Shown in pieces: positions 35,787 through 45,060 of a stretch of 64,000 nucleotides of DNA (position 1 is the first letter of the stretch; every line of letters starts with the position of its first letter). Source of the DNA: Sneathiella litorea (GTDB lineage Bacteria; Pseudomonadota; Alphaproteobacteria; Sneathiellales; Sneathiellaceae); the NCBI RefSeq assembly GCF_009882915.1, contig NZ_WTUW01000001.1, forward strand, positions 496,357 through 560,356, written 5' to 3'. Below the pieces are notes generated by a model, which did no database searches, was not told the origin of the DNA, and saw only the letters and a list, made by a program, of their open reading frames with translations. The position numbers were made by a program, and so were the translations under genes.

Positions 35787-37154
35787 ATGACAAAGCTCTG
35801 GCACGAAATGACAGCCCTCGAATTGGGTCATCTTATAGGTGATGGATCGATTGATCCAATTGAACTTGCGCAATATTTTCTGGACCGGATTAAAGTTATG
35901 GATCCAGAGCGGCGCATTTATGTTCGCCTGACTGAGGGAAGAGCTTTAAACGAGGCGCATGCCGCCTCCATCAGAGCCAAGAACGGCGCGCGCCTTAGCC
36001 CTCTGGATGGTGTCCCAATCTCCTGGAAGGATCTGTTCGATACTGCCGGCATCGCAACCGAAGCCGGAACAAGGCTGTACGAAGGGCGCACCCCAACGAC
36101 GGACGCAGAGTGCCTTACAAGGGCCGCCCGTGCTGGGTTGGTCTGCCTTGGCAAGACGAATATGCCGGATATTGCTTTTTCAGGTATTGGGGTCAACCCC
36201 TGGACAGGGACAGGACCCAACCCTTTTGACCGCGAAACAGAACGTGTGCCAGGCGGATCATCAGCGGGCGCAGCACTTTCCGTTGCAGAAGGGCTGGCTC
36301 CCGCAGCAATCGGTTCCGATACGGCAGGTTCGGTGAGAATCCCCGCCGCCTGGTGCGGGATTACAGGCCTCAAGACAACGCATGGGCAGGTCTCCCTTGA
36401 AGGAGCCGTTCCGCTTTCCTATTCACAGGATACTATAGGACCGCTGACACGAGACATCGCCGATGCGAATATCCTTTATAGCATTTTGTCTGGCCGACCC
36501 GCCGCGGACCTCGCCGGAGCGTCCTTGAAGGGCGTGCGAATACTGCGCGCAACCAGCCAGTTCGATAACCTGACCGATCCTGCAATTACAAAACAGGTAA
36601 GAAAGGGTCTCGCACTACTAGAGGCCGCAGGGGCCGAAGTGACAGAAGGCCCAGTGCAAGCATTCGATGATGTTGTGGCACTCACAGCCAAACACGGCAG
36701 CCCCGCCGCTATAGAGGCCTGCATGATGTATGGAGATCAAATCCGCGCCAATCGGGGCTGTATGTACACCCCAATTGAAGAACGCATCCTTGCGGCCGAT
36801 AATTTTACTGCGGTCGATGCAGCAGCTCTTTATCGGGGAATGGAGACGCTTACGGCGGAATATCTAGTTCAGACGTCTGGATATGATCTGGTCGTTGGTC
36901 CGACGCAGCCGGAACATCCGCCGGCGATAGCACCTCTCCTTGAAAGTGTTGATACCTATTTGCAGGCGACAATGATGTCGATCAGCCTTACACGACTTGC
37001 AAATTTATTGCGGTTATGTGCCACGACTCTCCCCTGTGGCCAGGAAAGCGGATTACCGGTCGGGCTTATGTTAATGGCACCAGGCGACGCCGAAGGCAAA
37101 CTTCTACGTCTTTCATCTGCTGCGGAAATTGCGCTCAAACCCCTAAACGCCTAA
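35787..37154 (+). CDS. Amidase-signature-family hydrolase
   Basis: 455 aa. Catalytic Ser-cisSer-Lys triad: Lys81 in ISWKDLFDTAG, Ser158 in PGGSSAG, Ser182 in GSDTAGSVRIPA. Releases ammonia from an amide. It is not likely GatA, because no gatC/gatB neighbours occur and several GatA stretches differ. It sits immediately upstream of glnK-amtB, hinting at nitrogen scavenging; the substrate is unknown. Confidence 0.9.
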   Translation: MTKLWHEMTALELGHLIGDGSIDPIELAQYFLDRIKVMDPERRIYVRLTEGRALNEAHAASIRAKNGARLSPLDGVPISWKDLFDTAGIATEAGTRLYEGRTPTTDAECLTRAARAGLVCLGKTNMPDIAFSGIGVNPWTGTGPNPFDRETERVPGGSSAGAALSVAEGLAPAAIGSDTAGSVRIPAAWCGITGLKTTHGQVSLEGAVPLSYSQDTIGPLTRDIADANILYSILSGRPAADLAGASLKGVRILRATSQFDNLTDPAITKQVRKGLALLEAAGAEVTEGPVQAFDDVVALTAKHGSPAAIEACMMYGDQIRANRGCMYTPIEERILAADNFTAVDAAALYRGMETLTAEYLVQTSGYDLVVGPTQPEHPPAIAPLLESVDTYLQATMMSISLTRLANLLRLCATTLPCGQESGLPVGLMLMAPGDAEGKLLRLSSAAEIALKPLNA

Positions 37155-37278
37155 ATTATAGGCAAAACATCTCATTTGCACGATTTTTAGGCAATAAATA
37201 CGCCGTACTGCGCCCATTTTTTTGGCACTACCTTCCTAATACATTGATAATAAAACATTTTTTAAAACGAACCTCAAC

Positions 37279-37294
37279 TGGCACGGGTCTTGAA
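37279..37294 (+). promoter_or_regulatory. Sigma-54-like promoter of glnK-amtB
   Basis: TGGCAC-GGGTC-TTGAA: the -24 half is perfect, but the -12 half has GA where GC is expected. Position, about 65-80 bases before the glnK start, and gene identity support a real but weaker site. An imperfect TTGCAC...GGCAA dyad at 37181-37195 might be an NtrC site. Confidence 0.55.
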
Positions 37295-37300
37295 GACTAA

Positions 37301-37699
<399 letters not shown>

Positions 37700-37706
37700 G
37701 AGATTA

Positions 37707-39035
37707 ATGATGCGTACAATGAACTATATGAAATCTGCCGCCGCATCCGTTGCGGCATTCGCTCTTATTGGCGCAGCGCCCGCTTATGCTGCCGTCGATA
37801 GTGAAACAGCCTATGTGCTCAATACATTCTCGTTTCTGGTGAATGGCGCCCTCGTCATGTGGATGGCGGCCGGTTTTGCCATGCTGGAAAGTGGCCTTGT
37901 CCGGTCCAAGAATACTGCGACCATTTGCCTTAAGAACATTGCCCTGTATTCGATCGCAGGCTTGACCTTCTATCTGGTTGGTTACAACCTGATGTATATG
38001 GATGTTACCGGGTTTATCGGGAGTTTTAGTCCATTCTGGGGTCCTGATGACGCAGATGCACTTGCTGGAACCTTCTCCGATGGCGGTTATTCAGCCTCTT
38101 CAGACTGGTTCTTTCAAATGGTCTTCGTGGCGACAGCCGCCTCTATCGTATCCGGTACACTGGCCGAGCGGACAAAGCTGTGGTCATTCCTCGCCTTTGT
38201 TGTCCTGCTGACTGCAATCATCTATCCAATCCAGGGTTCCTGGGTATGGGGCGGTGGCTGGCTCGCTGAAATGGGCTTCTCCGATTATGCAGGTTCCACT
38301 TTGGTGCATTCCGTTGGTGGCTGGGCTGCGTTGACTGGTGCAATTATCCTCGGTGCCCGTAAAGGCAAGTACACAGCTGACGGCAAGGTTAACCCAATCC
38401 CAGGTGCAAACCTGCCACTTGCCACCCTCGGCACATTTATTCTGTGGCTCGGTTGGTTCGGGTTTAACGGTGGTTCTGTGCTCGCACTCGGCTCCGCGGC
38501 CAGCGTCATTGAAATGGCTAACGTCTTCGCTAACACCAACATGGCAGCAGCCGGCGGCGTTCTCGCGGCGATGGTCGTAACCCAGATCATGTACAAGAAA
38601 GTCGATCTGACGTTAGCGTTAAACGGTGCCATTGGTGGCCTCGTATCGATTACGGCTGAGCCTGCAGACCCTACTATCGGCATGGCAATCGCAATTGGCG
38701 CTGTTGGCGGTGCCATTGTGGTCTTCGCGGTTCCGCTGCTTGACAAGTTGAAAATTGACGACGTTGTCGGCGCCATACCAGCCCATCTTTTTTGCGGTAT
38801 CTGGGGTACGTTGGCCGTTGTGCTTTCCGATTCAGAAGCTACATTCGTCACACAGCTGACTGGTATCGTTGCTATCGGCGCCTTTGTCCTTGTCGTTAGC
38901 ACTATTTTCTGGCTGCTACTGAAATACACCATCGGCATCCGGGCGAGTGAAGAGGATGAAGTTGAAGGTCTTGACAAGGCAGAGCTTGGCCTTGAAGCCT
39001 ATCCCGAGTTTGGACAGGGATCAAAATCCTTCTAA
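37707..39035 (+). CDS. amtB: Ammonium transporter AmtB
   Basis: 442 aa from the ATG at 37707, preceded by TAGGAG (a second ATG follows at once). An N-terminal signal-like helix ends at APAYA, then eleven transmembrane helices. Pore histidines are in VHSVGGW and AHLFCGIWG. GlnK plugs this channel when nitrogen is plentiful. Confidence 0.96.
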   Translation: MMRTMNYMKSAAASVAAFALIGAAPAYAAVDSETAYVLNTFSFLVNGALVMWMAAGFAMLESGLVRSKNTATICLKNIALYSIAGLTFYLVGYNLMYMDVTGFIGSFSPFWGPDDADALAGTFSDGGYSASSDWFFQMVFVATAASIVSGTLAERTKLWSFLAFVVLLTAIIYPIQGSWVWGGGWLAEMGFSDYAGSTLVHSVGGWAALTGAIILGARKGKYTADGKVNPIPGANLPLATLGTFILWLGWFGFNGGSVLALGSAASVIEMANVFANTNMAAAGGVLAAMVVTQIMYKKVDLTLALNGAIGGLVSITAEPADPTIGMAIAIGAVGGAIVVFAVPLLDKLKIDDVVGAIPAHLFCGIWGTLAVVLSDSEATFVTQLTGIVAIGAFVLVVSTIFWLLLKYTIGIRASEEDEVEGLDKAELGLEAYPEFGQGSKSF

Positions 39036-39049
39036 ACCCAACAAAAATA

Positions 39050-39081
39050 ATGGCTGCACGGATCAAGTTTCGTGCAGCCAT
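39050..39081 (-). terminator. First stem-loop downstream of amtB
   Basis: ATGGCTGCACG and CGTGCAGCCAT, 11 bp perfect, loop of 10. The T-rich tail (TATTTTT) lies on the minus strand, so in the amtB direction it is a stem without a T run. Confidence 0.5.
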
Positions 39082-39093
39082 AATAGTCTAGCC

Positions 39094-39138
39094 GCCCAAA
39101 TTCCAGCAGTGTTACATTGTCGGAATTTGGGCATTTTT
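39094..39138 (+). terminator. Intrinsic terminator after amtB
   Basis: GCCCAAATTCC and GGAATTTGGGC form a perfect 11-bp stem with a 17-base loop, followed by ATTTTTAT on the plus strand. It lies 90 bases before the next gene. Confidence 0.75.
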
Positions 39139-39228
39139 ATGTATCTGGTGTAAGGTACTTGTATACTGCGGGTGATTTATCTAAATTCGAGGGCCTTTTA
39201 ATCCCTTCGACATCGGTATCTTGCGTAT

Positions 39229-40422
39229 ATGATTAACTCCGAACTGTCCCATTTACGTGGTTCCCCCTTCGATGCGCTTCGATCGCTTCTTGATCCGCTG
39301 ACGCCCGCACAGAATTTTGAGCCCCTTATCCTGACAATTGGCGAGCCGCAGCACAAACCGCCGCAGTTGATGATCGATGCACTACGCGCCAATGAACATC
39401 TCTATGGTAAGTATCCACCGGTCGCGGGGACACCGGAATTAAGAGCTGCAATCACTAAGTGGCTAACCCGCCGTTATTCGTTATCCGAAGGCATGATCGA
39501 AGCCGATCAGAATATCGCCCCCGTAAACGGCACTAAAGAAGCGCTTTATATGATTGCATCGGTCATTACTGAGCGGGCCGGTCATAATCAAACCAAGCCG
39601 GTTATCCTTCTGCCGACACCCTATTATCACGTCTATCATGCGGCAGCGGTGATGGCAGGGGCAGAGCCGATGTTTCTTGCAGCTGGCCCGGATACTCATT
39701 TTTTCCCCGACCTCGATGCGTTAGCACCAGAGCTGCTTGATCGCGCATCCGCCTTCTATTTATGCAACCCGTCCAACCCGCAGGGAACAGTCGCTAGCGC
39801 GGAATATCTCAAAGCGGCACTTGAACTGGCACGCAAGCATGATTTCATGTTGATCGTTGATGAATGTTATTCCGAGATTTATGATCATACGCCTCCGACC
39901 GGCATCCTGGAAATTTGCAAAGAATTTGGAGGATCGCTTGATCACATGCTGGCCTTCCACTCCCTTTCCAAGCGCTCCAGTGCTGCGGGGCTGCGATCCG
40001 GTTTTTGTGTAGGAGAGGCATCAATTATCAAAACGTTTCTAAACTTGCGCAATTTTGCCGGTGCTGCTTCACCGCTGCCCGTATGCGCCGCGGCAACGGC
40101 ATTATGGAATGACGATGACCACGCAGAGGAAAACCGTGCCCTTTATCGGCAAAAATTCGATATAGCCGAGGAAATCTTCGGATCAAGGTTCGGATTTTAC
40201 CGCCCTGAGGGTGGTTTCTTTCTCTGGCTAGATGTTGGAGATGGCGTCGAAGCCGCAAAACGACTTTGGACAAAAGCCGCAATCCGTGTCCTGCCGGGCC
40301 ATTTCCTGAGTGTGGCTGGCTCCGATGGTGTAAATCCCGGCGACCCCTATATTCGTGTTGCCCTGGTCGCACCGCCAGAGAACAGTAAAGAAGCTTTAAC
40401 TAGGCTTGCCAATAGCTTATAG
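39229..40422 (+). CDS. Class I/II PLP-dependent aminotransferase, DapC-like
   Basis: 397 aa. Schiff-base Lys248 in FHSLSKRSSAAGLRSG, cofactor-binding Asp211 in IVDECYSE, and CNPSNPQGT at 179-187. Resembles N-succinyldiaminopimelate aminotransferases (lysine and cell-wall diaminopimelate synthesis), but related enzymes share these motifs. Ten bases separate its stop from the ftsK start. Confidence 0.85.
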   Translation: MINSELSHLRGSPFDALRSLLDPLTPAQNFEPLILTIGEPQHKPPQLMIDALRANEHLYGKYPPVAGTPELRAAITKWLTRRYSLSEGMIEADQNIAPVNGTKEALYMIASVITERAGHNQTKPVILLPTPYYHVYHAAAVMAGAEPMFLAAGPDTHFFPDLDALAPELLDRASAFYLCNPSNPQGTVASAEYLKAALELARKHDFMLIVDECYSEIYDHTPPTGILEICKEFGGSLDHMLAFHSLSKRSSAAGLRSGFCVGEASIIKTFLNLRNFAGAASPLPVCAAATALWNDDDHAEENRALYRQKFDIAEEIFGSRFGFYRPEGGFFLWLDVGDGVEAAKRLWTKAAIRVLPGHFLSVAGSDGVNPGDPYIRVALVAPPENSKEALTRLANSL

Positions 40423-40431
40423 AATGTCCGT

Positions 40432-42810
40432 ATGATGTTTAAATCAAAAGGCTCCAAATCGATTTCCCTATTGCCGAGTGGAAGCGTGGATTTTCTTCAC
40501 CGGCGGCTGGTTGAACTGGGCGGGCTGTCGCTATTACTGCTGGCGTTAATCTGCATTCTGTCGCTTGTGTCCTACTCGCCGGACGATCCCAATTTCAATC
40601 ATGCAACAGACAATCCACCGGGCAATTTTCTGGGTCTGGGCGGGGCTCACCTTGCCGACCTGCTACTGCAGACGATCGGCTTTGGATCAGTTGCCCTTAT
40701 ACTGGGACTGATTGCCTGGGCATGGCGCGTGATGTCACATCGGGGATTGCGCTGGGGGTGGGTTCACCTTGCCGTACTGCCGTTTGGTGTCTCCTTTACC
40801 TCAGCGACATTGGCAGCGCTACCTGTTGCCGAGAACTGGCCCCTAAACTCGGGTTACGGCGGCATCGTCGGTGAAGTGATTTTCAACTCAATCATCGTTG
40901 GCGGTCAGCAGATTGGTCTGGATATTCATTCGGCTCTCCTTGGATCGGTTATGCTGGTTATTGCGATTGCACTTCTTCTTGTATCCTTTGGCGTCTCTAG
41001 GCAGGAATGGCGGGTTGTGGGTCTGTCACTTAAGGCTGTTGTGCAAACACTTTTGCTCGCGCCTGGATATTTACGCGACTTCCGCTTCCGGCGTGATCCG
41101 GATGTAGAGGAAGATGACGAACTGGATGATGTGGTCACACCACCCAAGAAGAAAAAGACCCGGATCAAAAAAGAGAAAAAGCCGATTATCCGCAAAGCCG
41201 TGGAACCACAAATCGAGCAGCGCAAATCCGGAGCCGCCGTTGGCAAAAGGGTCGCGGCTGAGAAACAGCCTGCGCTTGACCTAGGCCCAACCGGTGAGTA
41301 TCAGCTTCCACCACTTGACCTGCTCTCGCTTCCCGATACCAAGCTGGTGTCCAAACCCGTAAGTGAGGAAGCCTTATCGAAAAATGCGCGCCTTCTTGAA
41401 TCCGTGCTCGATGATTATGGGATCAAGGGGGATATCAGCCGGGTTCGGCCGGGCCCCGTTGTCACGCTCTATGAACTGGAGCCCGCGCCGGGCCTGAAAA
41501 GCTCCCGCGTAATAGGTCTGGCCGATGATATCGCCCGCTCCATGAGTGCGATTTCAACCCGTATCGCTGTTATTCCCGGCCGCAACGCCATCGGCATTGA
41601 GCTTCCCAATCAGCGGCGGGAAACTGTGTTCCTACGCGAGCTTCTCTCGGCCGCGGCTTATGAGAGCACGAATTCAAAACTCACCCTCGCGCTCGGTAAA
41701 GATATTGGCGGTGATCTGGTCGTTGCTGATCTCGCCCGAATGCCGCATCTTCTCATCGCCGGTACAACGGGCTCGGGTAAATCCGTTGCCGTAAACACCA
41801 TGATCCTGTCGCTGCTCTACCGGCTATCTCCGGATGAATGCCGCTTTATCATGATCGATCCGAAGATGCTGGAACTCTCCGTTTATGATGGCATCCCGCA
41901 TCTTCTGGCCCCGGTGGTGACCGAACCCGGAAAAGCCGTTGTCGCGCTTAAATGGGCGGTGAAGGAGATGGAAGACCGTTATCGCAAGATGGCCGAACTC
42001 GGCGTCCGGAATGTCGATGGTTATAACCAGCGTATCCGCGAAGCCCAGAAAAAAGGGGAAGTGCTGAAACGCACAGTGCAAACGGGATTTGATGCCGCCT
42101 CCGGCGAGCCCGTATTTGAAGAACGCGCCCTCGATACAGAGCCGCTACCGATGATCGTGATCATTGTTGATGAGATGGCCGACCTGATGATGGTCGCCGG
42201 CAAGGATATCGAAGTGGCAGTGCAGCGCCTCGCCCAGATGGCCCGCGCGGCCGGGTTGCATGTGATTATGGCAACGCAACGACCATCCGTTGATGTTATC
42301 ACCGGTACGATCAAGGCCAACTTCCCGACCCGGATCAGCTTCCAGGTAACGTCCAAGATTGACAGCCGGACAGTGTTGGGTGAACAGGGGGCTGAACAGC
42401 TACTCGGCCAGGGCGACATGCTCTATATGCCGGGCGCCGGACGCGTGCAGCGTGTCCATGGTCCCTTCGTATCCGATGAGGAAGTCGAGCAGGTTGTCAG
42501 CTTCCTGAAATCGCAGGGCGAGCCGAACTATAAGGAAGAGGTCACCGAAGAGGATCAAGGCGATTTCGATGGCATGATGGGCGGTGGGTCCGGCGGAAAT
42601 TCTGGTGATGAGCTTTATGATCGTGCTGTAGAACTTGTCTGCCGGGAGCGCAAAGCGTCGACCAGTTTCGTACAGCGCCACTTGCAAATCGGGTATAACC
42701 GCGCCGCCCGCATTATTGACCAGATGGAAAAGGAAGGCGTGATCGGTTCGGCCAACCATGTTGGTAAGCGTGAGGTGCTGGCACGAGATATCAACGACCG
42801 GGAGCGCTAG
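40432..42810 (+). CDS. ftsK: DNA translocase FtsK
   Basis: 792 aa. Four transmembrane helices lie within about 25-195. A charged linker follows, then the RecA-like motor with Walker A GTTGSGKS at 444-451 and Walker B MIVIIVDEMADLM. A C-terminal gamma winged helix (about 725-785) reads KOPS sites. Pumps chromosome termini through the closing septum. Either of two adjacent ATGs may be used. Confidence 0.97.
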   Translation: MMFKSKGSKSISLLPSGSVDFLHRRLVELGGLSLLLLALICILSLVSYSPDDPNFNHATDNPPGNFLGLGGAHLADLLLQTIGFGSVALILGLIAWAWRVMSHRGLRWGWVHLAVLPFGVSFTSATLAALPVAENWPLNSGYGGIVGEVIFNSIIVGGQQIGLDIHSALLGSVMLVIAIALLLVSFGVSRQEWRVVGLSLKAVVQTLLLAPGYLRDFRFRRDPDVEEDDELDDVVTPPKKKKTRIKKEKKPIIRKAVEPQIEQRKSGAAVGKRVAAEKQPALDLGPTGEYQLPPLDLLSLPDTKLVSKPVSEEALSKNARLLESVLDDYGIKGDISRVRPGPVVTLYELEPAPGLKSSRVIGLADDIARSMSAISTRIAVIPGRNAIGIELPNQRRETVFLRELLSAAAYESTNSKLTLALGKDIGGDLVVADLARMPHLLIAGTTGSGKSVAVNTMILSLLYRLSPDECRFIMIDPKMLELSVYDGIPHLLAPVVTEPGKAVVALKWAVKEMEDRYRKMAELGVRNVDGYNQRIREAQKKGEVLKRTVQTGFDAASGEPVFEERALDTEPLPMIVIIVDEMADLMMVAGKDIEVAVQRLAQMARAAGLHVIMATQRPSVDVITGTIKANFPTRISFQVTSKIDSRTVLGEQGAEQLLGQGDMLYMPGAGRVQRVHGPFVSDEEVEQVVSFLKSQGEPNYKEEVTEEDQGDFDGMMGGGSGGNSGDELYDRAVELVCRERKASTSFVQRHLQIGYNRAARIIDQMEKEGVIGSANHVGKREVLARDINDRER

Positions 42811-42900
42811 ACCGCTGTCAATCTACTGGCATTTTGTCATGCACTTCCCATATCAGGGGGAGTAACCCGGCAACCAAAACCAAACCTGAAGTGAGACGTC

Positions 42901-43521
42901 ATGCGATTATTACAAAAAACAGTCTTTTTCTCGCTTGCGATAATGATGACCATGATGTCTGGACCAACCCTTACTCTTGCGGCACTGGAGGCGGAGGATC
43001 AGGCGCAAATCGCGCGTGTCGAGGCGTATCTTGACACCATAAAAACAATGCGGGCCGATTTTCTACAGATCGACTCCGCAGGTGGCATTGCCGAAGGCGC
43101 GGTATATATGCGAAAACCCGGCCGGATGCGCTTCGAATATAAGCCGCCCGCGCAAATTCTTGTTGTTGCGGATGGGCTCTGGCTGGTGTTTCACGACAAG
43201 GAGTTAAAGGAGACGACACGGCTGCCGCTGTCGGCAACTCCGGTTAGTATCCTGCTTAAGGAAGATGTTAAATTGAGTGGCGATGTTACAGTCACCAAGG
43301 TGGAGCATGATGCCAATACCCTGCGGATTACCATTGTCGACACAGATAATCCTGACGAAGGCAATATCGTCCTGATTTTCAGCGATAACCCGCTTCAGTT
43401 GCGCCAATGGCTGGTAACTGACGCTCAAGGTCAGGTTACGAGTATCAGCCTCGGCAAGGTCGAGAAAAACATCAAGTTGAAAGCTGAACTCTTTACCTTC
43501 TTCGACAGCGACTACGAATAA
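42901..43521 (+). CDS. lolA: Outer-membrane lipoprotein carrier LolA
   Basis: 206 aa. Signal peptide of about 28 residues, then the LolA beta-barrel fold (YLDTIKTMRADFLQIDS; GAVYMRKPGRMRFEYKPP). Ferries lipoproteins across the periplasm to LolB. ftsK-lolA order is common in proteobacteria and supports the call. Confidence 0.93.
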   Translation: MRLLQKTVFFSLAIMMTMMSGPTLTLAALEAEDQAQIARVEAYLDTIKTMRADFLQIDSAGGIAEGAVYMRKPGRMRFEYKPPAQILVVADGLWLVFHDKELKETTRLPLSATPVSILLKEDVKLSGDVTVTKVEHDANTLRITIVDTDNPDEGNIVLIFSDNPLQLRQWLVTDAQGQVTSISLGKVEKNIKLKAELFTFFDSDYE

Positions 43522-43584
43522 GTATGAATTGACACTCAAATCCATGTTACATAGGCCGGCATGCTGATTAATCGAGAGACCAAT

Positions 43585-44178
43585 ATGGATTATGATGACG
43601 ATTTCGATGAAGACCTACCTGATATCGAAGATTATCCAACGTTAGTATCTGTTGTTCGTTTTAATAAACTTATCCCCTCTATTCCCTGGTTCGCTGAAGT
43701 AGGCGAGCCGTTGCCAAGGGAAACCATGGCTACAGCCCGAGATTATATGGACACCCTTGGGTTTCCAGATGCCTTTGTTGCCGAGGTGGAGACTTGGGAA
43801 GATGCCGGCTTCGCTGCCAGTAATCCTGAATTTAACAGCGAATGGTGGGAAGCGGAGGAACAGCTTCGCATGGGATTGACGACAGCGGCGCTCGAGCTCA
43901 TGAGCGAGGAGGATCTCAATCTTGCCCTTACCCATGTCTCGGCAACGGCGTCCGAAACAGTCTCCGCTGCAGTAGAATCCATGGCGGAAGATGCCGGTAT
44001 TGAGGATCAAGAACTGATCCGTGCAGCAATCGGCTCAGCCGTGCAAAGCTGCCATCAGGCCGCTCTTGTCCTTGCGGCCGGAGAAGAAGACACTCATCCC
44101 TTCGCCCTTAAATACAAGCTGTTTGAGCAAGGGCATTGGCCAATTGCCATCACGGGCAGCAGTTTTAATATATTCTGA
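43585..44178 (+). CDS. Acidic helical protein, unrecognised
   Basis: 197 aa from the ATG at 43585 with GAGA upstream; an alternative ATG lies at 43561. The N-terminus is very acidic (DYDDDFDEDLPDIEDY). The middle is helical with WWEAEEQLR and a serine/alanine/glutamate-rich stretch. No signal peptide, membrane helix or known motif. Lies between lolA and xthA in the same direction and may be co-transcribed with xthA, which starts 22 bases on. Confidence 0.7.
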   Translation: MDYDDDFDEDLPDIEDYPTLVSVVRFNKLIPSIPWFAEVGEPLPRETMATARDYMDTLGFPDAFVAEVETWEDAGFAASNPEFNSEWWEAEEQLRMGLTTAALELMSEEDLNLALTHVSATASETVSAAVESMAEDAGIEDQELIRAAIGSAVQSCHQAALVLAAGEEDTHPFALKYKLFEQGHWPIAITGSSFNIF

Positions 44179-44200
44179 GAGTAATCAAGAAAGTATTTTA

Positions 44201-45007
44201 ATGAACGATCTGCGCCTAGTCACCTGGAACGTCAATTCTGTCCGGGCTCGCCTTGCTCATGTCGAGCAGTTTGTTGCGCAAAACCAGCCCGACATTCTCT
44301 GCCTTCAGGAAACCAAGGTGACTGATAACGAGTTTCCCCTCAAGGCCTTTGTAAAAATGGGGTTTACGCATCATGCTATCGCAGGACAGAAGAGTTACAA
44401 TGGCGTTGCCATCTTCTCTAAACTGCCATTCGTCCCGTCACAATCCAAGTCATGGTGCGGCAAGGATGACAAGAGACATCTGGCCGTCACCTTGGAAAAC
44501 GGCGTGGAGTTGCATAATTTTTATGTGCCTGCTGGTGGCGATATTCCAGATATAACGGTGAACGATAAGTTTGCGCATAAACTCGAGTTCATGACGGAGA
44601 TGACCGACTGGTTTACGGAACGTAGGTCAGAGGACAATAAATTAATCCTTGTGGGGGATCTTAACGTTGCGCCTTTCGAGACTGATGTCTGGAACCACAA
44701 ACAACTTTTGAAGGTCGTCAGCCATACGCCGATAGAAGTTGAACATATGGAGAGAATCTTTAGTTCGCACGATTGGGTCGATGCAATGCGCCATTTTGTG
44801 CCGGAGCCGGAGCCTCTATTTTCCTGGTGGAGCTATCGCGCACGGGACTGGCGCGCATCAAACCGGGGGCGGCGACTCGACCATGTCTGGGTAACGCCAG
44901 CCCTAAAACCCCATTTAAAGAATATGGAAATCACCCTCGACGCCCGAGACTGGGAAAAGCCCTCGGATCATGCACCCGTCGTTGTTGATTTTTCAAACCT
45001 CGCCTAG
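44201..45007 (+). CDS. xthA: Exodeoxyribonuclease III
   Basis: 268 aa from the ATG at 44201; longer in-frame readings overlap the previous gene. Class II AP endonuclease for base-excision repair. Motifs LVTWNVNSVRARL, LCLQETKV, LVGDLNVAPFE and the C-terminal PSDHAPVVVDF (catalytic Asp-His) are all intact. Confidence 0.96.
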   Translation: MNDLRLVTWNVNSVRARLAHVEQFVAQNQPDILCLQETKVTDNEFPLKAFVKMGFTHHAIAGQKSYNGVAIFSKLPFVPSQSKSWCGKDDKRHLAVTLENGVELHNFYVPAGGDIPDITVNDKFAHKLEFMTEMTDWFTERRSEDNKLILVGDLNVAPFETDVWNHKQLLKVVSHTPIEVEHMERIFSSHDWVDAMRHFVPEPEPLFSWWSYRARDWRASNRGRRLDHVWVTPALKPHLKNMEITLDARDWEKPSDHAPVVVDFSNLA

Positions 45008-45060
45008 ACCTTCCGCTGCATGGGCTTGTCCTTGCCGGTGATTAGCTGGATAATCCATTG

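Noticed and set aside
37223-37238. Second TGGCAC before glnK as a sigma-54 site
   Set aside because: The -12 half reads TCCTA, far from TTGCW, so the downstream match at 37279 is preferred.
38285-38977. 230-aa open frame antisense to amtB
   Set aside because: It lies wholly inside a clear amtB, has serine/threonine/proline-rich shadow composition and no ribosome-binding site.
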